9,195 nt of DNA, taken from Defluviitaleaceae bacterium. Lineage in GTDB: Bacteria > Bacillota > Clostridia > Lachnospirales > WRAA01. The stretch spans positions 1 to 9,195 of the forward strand of contig WRAA01000065.1 in the NCBI GenBank assembly GCA_009780445.1, given 5' to 3'. The number at the start of each line of letters is the position of its first letter. Position 1 is the first letter of the stretch. The translations under genes and the position numbers were made by a program. The notes beneath the pieces were generated by a model that was given only the letters and a program-made list of their open reading frames with translations, was not told the DNA's origin and did not search any database. Below are positions 1-5,359 of this stretch, piece after piece.

Positions 1-473
1 CGCGCAGCCTGCGGATGCGCCAGAAACAGCTGGATCAGGTATACGGCAGCCTGGAGGCGCAGCTCGGCCGCGAACCCACTGACGACGAACTGGCGGAAAA
101 GATGGGCGTCTCCGCGGAAGAGGTTCGGGAGATGTTCAGGAAGTCGCAGACGCTCGGCCTTATATCCCTGGACGAGTATCTGGAGCAGAACAACGAACCC
201 GTATTGCCGCAGGAACACACCGGCACAGGCAACAATCCTGAAAAAATGTTTTCAAAACGAGAAATAAAGGATATACTTACACAAGCGATACAAAAACTTT
301 CCAAGAACGAACAGATAGTACTGTCGCTGTACTACTTCGACGAGCTTACGCAGAAGGAAATAAGCATGAGCATCAACGTTTCCGAGTCGCGAGTATCTCA
401 GATACATTCGAAGGCACTATTCAAGCTTTCGCGTCTGCTAGGACGGCACAAATCAATTTTATTTGATACATAG
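1..473 (+). CDS. fliA: FliA/SigD-type (sigma-28) RNA polymerase sigma factor, 3' part
   Basis: The gene is cut by the window start; the reading frame is already open from base 3, so the ATG at 15 is internal and not a start. The visible 156 residues begin in sigma region 3 (RSLRMRQKQLDQVYGSL, then a helix-turn-helix-like segment around LGREPTDDELAEKMGVSAEE). They end in region 4 (about nt 285-460), where NEQIVLSLYYFDELTQKEIS and SESRVSQIHSKAL form the helix-turn-helix that contacts the -35 element. The R-S-L-R entry, the ISLDEYL linker and the short region 3-4 spacing are typical of FliA/SigD/WhiG factors, which direct transcription of late flagellar and motility genes. The stop TAG lies 9 nt before the DUF342 gene, so the two are probably co-transcribed. 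WhiG is the main alternative, but the motility-type neighbours favour FliA/SigD. Confidence 0.87.
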   Translation, partial: RSLRMRQKQLDQVYGSLEAQLGREPTDDELAEKMGVSAEEVREMFRKSQTLGLISLDEYLEQNNEPVLPQEHTGTGNNPEKMFSKREIKDILTQAIQKLSKNEQIVLSLYYFDELTQKEISMSINVSESRVSQIHSKALFKLSRLLGRHKSILFDT

Positions 474-478
474 ACCCG

Positions 479-483
479 AAGGA
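479..483 (+). promoter_or_regulatory. ribosome binding site AAGGA that questions the DUF342 gene start
   Basis: AAGGA is the only Shine-Dalgarno-like run in the 9-nt gap after the sigma factor stop. It overlaps the first ATG (483) and leaves 2 nt to the second ATG (486). It leaves 8 nt to the in-frame TTG at 492, which is the usual distance. Initiation at TTG would give a protein three residues shorter, starting (M)KTKVSAKIEV. This is inferred from spacing only. Confidence 0.45.
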
Positions 484-2093
484 TGATGGTTTTGAAGACT
501 AAGGTTAGCGCGAAGATTGAAGTGAGAAGTGACGGAGTATATGTCTTGATCGACCGCGGGCTTCTTGAGCCTGTTGAACGTGACCGGATAAACGAGCTTA
601 TCGCGAGTTATCAGGTTCAAGACATTGATGTTATCGCGATTGATAATATCTTTGAGTCGGAAGAAACTAAGTTCGAGGTTAAGATTTCCGGCAACACAGA
701 CGTTTATCAGGAGCCGGAAAAGATCGAAATTGCCATTTCGAAGAACAAGATGGAAGCCTATGTCACCTTTTTTGCGCCTGTTAACGGCGGCGAAGCTCTG
801 ACGGCCAAGGAAGTGCAGGACACCCTCACATCCGGCGACGTATCCTTCGGAATCATGGAAGATGTTGTGAAGGAAGTCAGCAAGATGCGGGAATATGGCA
901 AGCAGTATCTTTTTGCGTCCGGGCTGAACTATGTTGCGGGCAAGGACGCATACTACGACTATCACTTTGACACAAAGAAGAAGGTGCCGAAGCCCAAGGT
1001 GCTCGAGGACGGGTCTGTGGACTTCCGCGCACTGAACCTTATAGAGATGGCCAAGAAGGACATGAACCTCATCACCATTGTGCCCGAAGTTATGGGAACC
1101 GACGGCATGAACGTAACGGGCGAAGTTATACCCTGCCCAAAGCCAAAGACAGCAAACCCAATCACCACAACCAAGACGACCTACCTTTCGGACGACGGCC
1201 AGAAGCTCTTCGCCACGGTATCCGGCCAGATTATCTACGACGGCAGGAAGGTGACGATCAACCCTGTGCTGGAAGTTCCGGGAGACGTTAACAGCTCCAC
1301 GGGCAACATTGACTTTGTTGGCTCTGTTGCGGTGAAGGGTAATGTCGTTGCGGGTTTCTTGGTGTCGGCGGACGGCGACATCGACATTAACGGCGTTGTG
1401 GAAAGCTCCTATATCAAGGCCAAGGGCAACGTGCTGATATCCCGCGGCGTACAAGGGGCGGACAAGGCGGAGATCATCGCGGAAGGTGACGTCAGCCTGA
1501 AATTCGCCGAAAACTGCACGATACGCGCCGGGCGTAATATCAACGCGGAGGCGGTTCTGCACTCCAAGATAATGTGCCGCGGCAATATGGAGCTGGCCGG
1601 CAAGACGGGTTATCTCGTGGGCGGCGAAGCCAATGTGCAGGGTAGGATAGTGGCCAAGACGATCGGCTCGGCCATGGGTACGGCCACCACCATCCAAGTT
1701 GGGCTTGACCCGGAGGCTTATGAGGAATACCGCGAATACATCAAGGAGTATAATACTCTGAAAGCGGAGTATGATAAGGTAGATGCAGCCGTAAAGAGCC
1801 TCAAAGCACTCAACGAAAAAAACGCGCTCACCGACAAGAACAAGAACATATTCCTGAAGCTGCTGCACCAGCAGGCGCACCTGCGGGATCAGCTGATGAA
1901 GCTCAAGGGTCGCCTGGAGCTGATATCAAGCTCTCTCGATGGCGAGTCCGGTTCGATAACCGCGACGGATGTTATACGCTCGGGGGTAAAGGTGACCATA
2001 GGCAACGCCAAGATGCACATCAGGGACGATATAAAGAGCTGTGTGCTGAAGAATGAGGACTCGGCTGTAAAGGTTCTACCCTATATTCCATAG
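483..2093 (+). CDS. FapA (flagellar assembly protein A, DUF342) family protein
   Basis: The 536-residue product has the usual DUF342 layout. An N-terminal region contains the conserved stretch around residues 160-220 (GKDAYYDYHFDT, DGSVDFRAL, IVPEVMGTDGMNVTGE). A repetitive, glycine- and valine-rich segment of about residues 255-400 follows (for example VPGDVNSSTGNIDFVGSVAV, VKGNVVAGFLVSADGDIDIN), reading as rungs of a right-handed beta-helix. A charged coiled coil at about 405-485 comes next, then a short tail. No signal peptide or membrane segment is visible, so a cytoplasmic protein is expected. Family members are found with flagellar or polar-organelle genes, but the biochemical role is not settled. 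Position directly after the sigma factor supports a motility link. The start is uncertain: ATG at 483 or 486 lies too close to the AAGGA at 479-483, and TTG at 492 has better spacing (8 nt). Confidence 0.85.
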   Translation: MMVLKTKVSAKIEVRSDGVYVLIDRGLLEPVERDRINELIASYQVQDIDVIAIDNIFESEETKFEVKISGNTDVYQEPEKIEIAISKNKMEAYVTFFAPVNGGEALTAKEVQDTLTSGDVSFGIMEDVVKEVSKMREYGKQYLFASGLNYVAGKDAYYDYHFDTKKKVPKPKVLEDGSVDFRALNLIEMAKKDMNLITIVPEVMGTDGMNVTGEVIPCPKPKTANPITTTKTTYLSDDGQKLFATVSGQIIYDGRKVTINPVLEVPGDVNSSTGNIDFVGSVAVKGNVVAGFLVSADGDIDINGVVESSYIKAKGNVLISRGVQGADKAEIIAEGDVSLKFAENCTIRAGRNINAEAVLHSKIMCRGNMELAGKTGYLVGGEANVQGRIVAKTIGSAMGTATTIQVGLDPEAYEEYREYIKEYNTLKAEYDKVDAAVKSLKALNEKNALTDKNKNIFLKLLHQQAHLRDQLMKLKGRLELISSSLDGESGSITATDVIRSGVKVTIGNAKMHIRDDIKSCVLKNEDSAVKVLPYIP

Positions 2094-2106
2094 CCGGAGG
2101 TATGTT

Positions 2107-2427
2107 ATGGCAATAAGACCGATAGACGCACAGATGATGGTACACAGAACGTCGGAAACTCCGCGGATGACCAATGCGGACCCGCAGACCGCATCCGCAT
2201 CCGCAAACCAGTTTGCGCAAGACTTCAAGCGCGAGGTGCTAAACCAAGGCCAGCAGGTGAACAACACCAACAACGCCGAAAAGGGCGACGTCGACAAGGA
2301 CGGGCGCGGCGGCGCGGCCTATTCAGACAATCGCGGCAACAAGCAGGGGCAGGACAAGGACGCGAAGGACAAGGACAACAAGCCGATGTTCAAGAACGAG
2401 CATGGGCGGTTCAGCGCGAAGGCATAA
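2107..2427 (+). CDS. small hydrophilic protein of unknown function in the motility operon
   Basis: The 106-residue product has no signal peptide, membrane segment or recognisable enzyme motif. The N-terminus (MAIRPIDAQMMVHRTSETPR) looks like a conserved short motif. I recall similar R-P-x-D/E-x-Q-M starts in small proteins at the same position in other Clostridia, but could not check this. Residues 15-100 are polar and low in complexity (NNTNNAEKGDVDKDGRGG, then a K/D-rich run), so the protein is probably largely disordered. A strong GGAGG at 2096-2100 lies 6 nt before the ATG, and only 13 nt separate it from the DUF342 stop, so translation in the operon is well supported. The function is unknown. 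A flexible partner or chaperone of a neighbouring protein is conceivable, but that is a guess. Confidence 0.75.
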   Translation: MAIRPIDAQMMVHRTSETPRMTNADPQTASASANQFAQDFKREVLNQGQQVNNTNNAEKGDVDKDGRGGAAYSDNRGNKQGQDKDAKDKDNKPMFKNEHGRFSAKA

Positions 2428-2462
2428 GGGTCAGGCACTAAATATAGCAGGATAGGTGAAGC

Positions 2463-3032
2463 ATGGACACGTTTCAGATCGCGCTTATAGTTTCGATGGT
2501 TGTGGGCATCGCGCTTATCGCTTATTCGATCTACCTCTACAGCACGGCGACAGGCGAGAAGGACAGCAACTCCGGCTATTTTGAGACGGCCAACACGCTC
2601 AAGTACCTCGAGACATCCATCGACGAGATAGACAAAACAATGGACGAGCTTCACGATACGTCCAAGCACATCTTTGAAGAGATGGAGAACAAGTACAAGG
2701 ATCTGCTGCTGCTCTACTCCCTTATCGAGGACAAAAAGAAGGAACTGGCCGGCATCTACTCGACAAAACCCACGGACTACAAGCCGGGCGAGACCCTTGC
2801 GGCTTCGGCGGAGGAACCCGCGGCAGCGCCGAAACAAGCCGCAGCTGCGCCGGAGCAGGCCGAAGAGACGGCGGCGGCGGACGAAGCCCCGGCCAACGCG
2901 CTAAGCAGCCCGAACATCCGCAAGGTGCGGCAGATGCAGGAGGAAGGTCTCTCTCTTGAGGACACGGCCAAGAAGCTTGGCATTGGCAAGGGCGAGGTGA
3001 AGCTTATGCTGGATCTCGGCAAGATAAAGTAA
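2463..3032 (+). CDS. SwrB/DUF6115-like membrane-anchored coiled-coil protein with C-terminal helix-turn-helix
   Basis: The 189-residue product has four parts. An N-terminal membrane anchor spans residues 4-26 (FQIALIVSMVVGIALIAYSI). A charged, probable coiled-coil region spans about 40-98 (KYLETSIDEIDKTMDELHDT, LLLLYSLIEDKKKELAGIY). An Ala/Glu/Pro-rich linker spans about 110-147. A C-terminal segment of about 40 residues (IRKVRQMQEEGLSLEDTAKK, LGIGKGEVKLMLDLGKIK) reads as a helix-turn-helix. This architecture and the position after a SigD-type sigma factor match SwrB (YlxL) of Bacillus and the DUF6115 proteins of Clostridia. In Bacillus subtilis, SwrB promotes maturation of the flagellar export apparatus. 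The function here is inferred from architecture and context. The ribosome binding site is weak (AGGA at 2449-2452 or AGGTGA at 2454-2459). Confidence 0.75.
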   Translation: MDTFQIALIVSMVVGIALIAYSIYLYSTATGEKDSNSGYFETANTLKYLETSIDEIDKTMDELHDTSKHIFEEMENKYKDLLLLYSLIEDKKKELAGIYSTKPTDYKPGETLAASAEEPAAAPKQAAAAPEQAEETAAADEAPANALSSPNIRKVRQMQEEGLSLEDTAKKLGIGKGEVKLMLDLGKIK

Positions 3033-3036
3033 CGAG

Positions 3037-3071
3037 TATAGCCATTCAACTTGAAAACACTCCAAGCAAAC
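3037..3071. repeat. left terminal inverted repeat of element 1
   Basis: This 35-base arm is the exact reverse complement of 3215-3249. It starts 4 nt after the stop codon of the SwrB-like gene. Inside it, TTTTTGCG (3078-3085) pairs with CGCAAAAA (3202-3209) after a small internal loop, which extends the stem. Confidence 0.95.
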
Positions 3072-3109
3072 GCAGGATTTTTGCGTAAGTGCTAGGAATG
3101 AGGGACGAC

Positions 3110-3128
3110 GCGTACCCATAGGGTACGC
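3110..3128 (+). repeat. internal hairpin A of element 1
   Basis: GCGTACCC and GGGTACGC form a perfect 8-bp stem around the loop ATA. The hairpin directly follows the first copy of an AGGA...GACGACGC box (3094-3111) whose diverged second copy (3179-3196) also precedes a palindrome (CGCAATTGCG, 3194-3203). Confidence 0.8.
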
Positions 3129-3132
3129 TAGA

Positions 3133-3163
3133 ATGCTGTGTGCCAGTGGCACACGTTCAGCAT
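3133..3163 (+). repeat. internal hairpin B of element 1
   Basis: GTGTGCC (3138-3144) and GGCACAC (3148-3154) pair around the loop AGT. ATGCTG (3133-3138) and CAGCAT (3158-3163) extend the stem with a small bulge on the right side. With hairpin A, this makes the centre of the element a two-hairpin head on the long terminal stem. Confidence 0.75.
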
Positions 3164-3214
3164 CCGGAGCGTCAGCGCAGGAAAAAATGACGACGCAATT
3201 GCGCAAAAAGACAA

Positions 3215-3249
3215 GTTTGCTTGGAGTGTTTTCAAGTTGAATGGCTATA
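3215..3249. repeat. right terminal inverted repeat of element 1
   Basis: This is the exact reverse complement of 3037-3071. It ends 11 nt before the start codon of the next gene. The outermost TATA, joined to the flanking AT, spells TATAAT (3246-3251). That lies only 9 nt from the ATG, too close to serve as a normal promoter for that gene. Confidence 0.95.
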
Positions 3250-3260
3250 ATGGGGGACGT

Positions 3261-3944
3261 ATGAAGAACGGATCGTTGTTGTTGGGGCTTGGCATCGGGG
3301 TGTTGGCCATGTCTGTGTTGTTCGGCCTGCTTAGTAGCGGCCTTCGCGGTTCCTACGAACAGGCGCGGGTTGCTTTCGCGCTGGAAAATCAGATGCTGCT
3401 GGAGGAACACGACAGGCTTGCGGAGGAAATATTCCTGCTGAGGGAAATCGCGGCGGATCTTGGCGATTCTGACGTTATCGAGCGTGCCACGCTTCTGGGC
3501 ATGACGTTTGCTCCCGACGAGTATAACGGCTACGACGATGGCGAAGATTCTGACTATGATGGCGTACAACGCTATTATGACGACGACCGCGATCCTTTTG
3601 ACGCACTGGCGCAGATATTTTCCGACGACGCACCGGAGGAGGTTGCCTACGAACCGGCAACAACCGCCGCGCCCGCGCCGACACCATCTCCCGCACCGGT
3701 ACCGACGCCGGTTCCCGCACCCACACCGCCCCCCGCGCCGGCCGCTGTAAGCGTCAGCATCCCTTCGGGCAGCGTGCTGCAGGTGATATCGTCCATATTG
3801 GCGGAGCAGGGCGTGGTCAGCGATGCTTCGGCGTTCACCGAATATGTGGTGGAGCAGGGCGCGGCAACCAGAATGCAGGCGGGCGAGTTCACCTTTACGC
3901 CGGGTGCCGACTTTGACGAGATCATGCGCACGTTGATGCAATAG
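3261..3944 (+). CDS. membrane-anchored protein with YceG/MltG-like C-terminal domain, no catalytic domain
   Basis: The 227-residue product begins at ATG 3261 behind GGGGGA (3252-3257). The frame is open back to 3138, but that part lies inside element 1 and has no ribosome binding site. Residues 4-27 form a membrane anchor (LLLGLGIGVLAMSVLFGLLS). Residues 30-70 look helical and may form a coiled coil. Residues 85-125 are strongly acidic (YDDGEDSDYDGV, YYDDDRDPFD). Residues 133-163 are a Pro/Ala/Thr linker of a kind common between membrane and extracytoplasmic domains. The last 65 residues (VSVSIPSGSVLQVISSILAE, FTFTPGADFDEIMRTLMQ) resemble the LysM-like N-terminal subdomain of MltG/YceG. The transglycosylase domain is absent, so this may be a cell-envelope or peptidoglycan-associated accessory protein. 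Its role is inferred from domain resemblance only. Confidence 0.72.
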   Translation: MKNGSLLLGLGIGVLAMSVLFGLLSSGLRGSYEQARVAFALENQMLLEEHDRLAEEIFLLREIAADLGDSDVIERATLLGMTFAPDEYNGYDDGEDSDYDGVQRYYDDDRDPFDALAQIFSDDAPEEVAYEPATTAAPAPTPSPAPVPTPVPAPTPPPAPAAVSVSIPSGSVLQVISSILAEQGVVSDASAFTEYVVEQGAATRMQAGEFTFTPGADFDEIMRTLMQ

Positions 3945-3950
3945 TTTGTG
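3943..3950. repeat. left 8-bp direct repeat AGTTTGTG flanking the DUF262 islet
   Basis: This is identical to 5269-5276. It overlaps the stop codon of the YceG-like gene and marks the change from GC-rich to AT-rich sequence. It may be a target duplication or recombination core; the match could also be chance (about a few percent for an 8-mer in two short boundary windows). Confidence 0.45.
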
Positions 3951-3982
3951 CCACATATTTTTAACTGAAATTATTGAGGCTC

Positions 3983-5161
3983 TTAAACCGGGATTATACC
4001 CGAAGGCTTGGCCTTATTTTGAAAATCATTGATGTAGTACGCGAGTATTTGCACTCTATTTTCCACGCGCTTAAATGCATGTCCGCCTTTTGATATAAGT
4101 GCTAGTAAGCGATGTTCTTCAATTACTTCTTTAGAATATCCATAAAATGTTTTTTCGACCTTTTCGGCTTTGGCTGAGCTAAAGGCTGAAAGGTTTGTAT
4201 TTATAGTATCAAGTGCTACAAGTTTCTTAGTTGTGTCAAAGCCATAATCGACTAAACCTAAGGATGCCGTTAGGAAGAAAAATTTCATTAATCGCATATT
4301 AGCTTTTAACAATCCATGAGGCAAGTCATCGGCTGTAATCTTATTTATTTGGCTTATTAACAAATTACAACGTTCTTTTCCAAGCTCTGTCAAATCTTCG
4401 CAATCGGTAGCATATTTTAGAACATCTTTGTCCAACACACCAAATCCCAAGCGACCGTCAATAAAGCCTAGAACACTATAAAAAACACGGTCAAATTGTC
4501 GCCTGTTGTTAGAAAAAGTCATTATTCTAAAAAACTTCTCTAGGTTCTGTATGCTGCCGATATATTTTTCCAAAGCAGAGTCGGGCATTGATTTAATTAT
4601 TTCTCCGGCGCGTAATCGTTCTTGGTTTTGTAAGTATCTAAAATATTCTGCTATTTCTTCGTCGGTAGAATTACTAATATTGGTTATTGACAGGTTAAAT
4701 GCATGGAAATTTTCACATATTGTATCTGGCAATTGAGAAAATTTAATTGAAATAGTACCTCGGTTTTTCAATTTCTTTTTTAACTTTTCTAGTTTCATGT
4801 CACGTTCATTGATCAAATATTCTGAGATATGCTCTATCATTTTGCGTGCATATTCCCCTTGGACATCATAATCACCAGTAATAAAATTGAAAATAGTGGT
4901 TAATCGTTGTTGCCCATCAACTATTTCTTGCATCGCACCTTTAGAATTCTTATCCGCTCGAATGCGTAAACTGATACTTCCAATGGGATAACCTTTAGAG
5001 ATGCTGAATAAGAGCTTATCTTTAAATTCAGTGCTCCAGATAAACCCTCGCTGATATGGTGGCTGAAGATCAATGCCGTCTCTTTTGCTTATGTTTTTAA
5101 TTTGATTGATAATGGTTTGAATCGGTCTTGAATCATAAGAAAATGCCATAATACTTCCCAT
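3983..5161 (-). CDS. DUF262-family protein (GmrS/ParB-nuclease-like), no HNH domain
   Basis: The 392-residue product starts at ATG 5161 behind GGAGG with a 7-nt spacer. An in-frame ATG 12 nt further in is a weaker alternative. The N-terminus carries the two hallmark DUF262 motifs, PPYQRGFIWS (residues 34-43) and EIVDGQQRLTTI (residues 79-90). DUF262 is related to the ParB/sulfiredoxin-like nuclease fold and is the N-terminal, nucleotide-dependent half of GmrSD type IV restriction enzymes. The C-terminal DUF1524 HNH nuclease half is absent, and no partner gene lies beside it. The rest of the protein is mostly helical with no motif I recognise. The gene is visibly AT-rich, opposite in strand to all neighbours and has its own promoter, which suggests horizontal acquisition. 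A defence or phage-response role is plausible for the family but not shown here. Confidence 0.85.
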   Translation of the reverse strand: MGSIMAFSYDSRPIQTIINQIKNISKRDGIDLQPPYQRGFIWSTEFKDKLLFSISKGYPIGSISLRIRADKNSKGAMQEIVDGQQRLTTIFNFITGDYDVQGEYARKMIEHISEYLINERDMKLEKLKKKLKNRGTISIKFSQLPDTICENFHAFNLSITNISNSTDEEIAEYFRYLQNQERLRAGEIIKSMPDSALEKYIGSIQNLEKFFRIMTFSNNRRQFDRVFYSVLGFIDGRLGFGVLDKDVLKYATDCEDLTELGKERCNLLISQINKITADDLPHGLLKANMRLMKFFFLTASLGLVDYGFDTTKKLVALDTINTNLSAFSSAKAEKVEKTFYGYSKEVIEEHRLLALISKGGHAFKRVENRVQILAYYINDFQNKAKPSGIIPV

Positions 5162-5198
5162 CTATAGTCCTCCCCGCAGACTCTAACATATTTTTATG

Positions 5199-5227
5199 AT
5201 TATATCAAATTATTCAGATGTTGTCTA
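5199..5227 (-). promoter_or_regulatory. sigma-A type promoter of the DUF262 gene
   Basis: Read on the minus strand, TAGACA (5222-5227) matches five of six -35 consensus bases. It is followed by a 17-bp spacer and a perfect TATAAT (5199-5204). The -10 lies 37 nt before the ATG at 5161, leaving room for the ribosome binding site. Confidence 0.75.
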
Positions 5228-5232
5228 TAGAC
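5223..5232. promoter_or_regulatory. palindrome over the -35 of the DUF262 promoter, possible operator
   Basis: GTCTATAGAC is a perfect 10-bp palindrome covering most of the -35 hexamer. The 8-mer AGACTCTA occurs at 5229-5236 and again at 5178-5185 on the other side of the -10, and TCTATAG recurs at 5161-5167. A repressor bound here could block the promoter. No regulator gene is seen in the window. Confidence 0.35.
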
Positions 5233-5268
5233 TCTATAATTTTTTTCGCGATGATATATGTTATGTAC

Positions 5269-5276
5269 AGTTTGTG
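5269..5276. repeat. right 8-bp direct repeat AGTTTGTG flanking the DUF262 islet
   Basis: This is identical to 3943-3950. It sits where AT-rich sequence ends and the pheS promoter begins (the -35 starts at the next base). With one mismatch the match extends to ten bases (A-T/C-AGTTTGTG). Confidence 0.45.
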
Positions 5277-5305
5277 TTGCATAACGCGGGTGCGTGTGGT
5301 ATACT
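5277..5305 (+). promoter_or_regulatory. extended -10 promoter of the pheS-pheT operon
   Basis: A weak -35 (TTGCAT, 5277-5282), a 17-bp spacer and the -10 TATACT (5300-5305) are seen. TG at 5297-5298 one base before the -10 gives the extended -10 form (TGGTATACT), which compensates for a poor -35. Transcription would start near 5312. It lies just inside the right boundary of the DUF262 islet, so the insertion left it intact. Confidence 0.6.
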
Positions 5306-5335
5306 GTGGACACCTACAGGATTATCGAGCAGTTC

Positions 5336-5359
5336 CCGTCCGTTGAGGACGGTTTTTTT
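5336..5359 (+). terminator. intrinsic terminator/attenuator hairpin in the pheS leader
   Basis: CCGTCC (5336-5341), loop GTTGA and GGACGG (5347-5352) form a 6-bp GC-rich stem followed at once by seven T residues (5353-5359). It lies between the promoter and pheS, so it would act as an attenuator rather than as an end of the operon. CTACA (5314-5318) could pair with TGTAG (5359-5363) around it. I see no T-box motif, and the leader ahead of the hairpin is only about 25 nt. Alternatively it is a relic of a lost T-box or the terminator of an upstream transcript. Confidence 0.65.

Larger units (their letters stand above)
3037..3249. mobile_element. MITE-like element 1 (perfect 35-bp terminal inverted repeats, TA target)
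   Basis: The 213-bp unit is bounded by perfect 35-bp inverted repeats at 3037-3071 and 3215-3249; I compared every base. The outer ends read TATAGCCATTCAACTTGAAA and its complement. A TA target duplication (3037-3038 and 3248-3249) would leave a 209-bp element with TAGCC ends, as expected for an element mobilised by an IS630/Tc1-mariner transposase; that family link is inference. There is no transposase gene inside. The interior is hairpin-rich. It lies between two same-strand genes, and removing it with one TA leaves a 17-nt gap. Transcribed, it would fold into one long stem with branches. A REP-like or other structured RNA repeat is the alternative reading. Confidence 0.8.

Noticed and set aside
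459..1880. Long minus-strand open frame (473 codons) opposite the DUF342 gene
   Set aside because: It lies almost wholly antisense to a well-supported gene, has a low-complexity His/Arg/Val-rich translation and no family motif. It is a by-product of codon bias on the coding strand.
2112..2124. Sigma-28 -10-like GACCGATAG inside the start of the small protein gene
   Set aside because: There is no TAAA-type -35 at the required 15-bp distance; it is an incidental match within coding sequence.
3246..3251. TATAAT at the right end of element 1 as a promoter for the YceG-like gene
   Set aside because: Transcription would begin inside or after the GGGGGA ribosome binding site, only a few bases from the ATG, and there is no good -35 at 16-18 bp. 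It arises from the TATA end joined to the flanking AT.
3945..4040. Bidirectional terminator between the YceG-like gene and the DUF262 gene
   Set aside because: The only small hairpin, CGGG-ATTATA-CCCG, lies inside the DUF262 coding region and has no T-tract in either direction; not supported.
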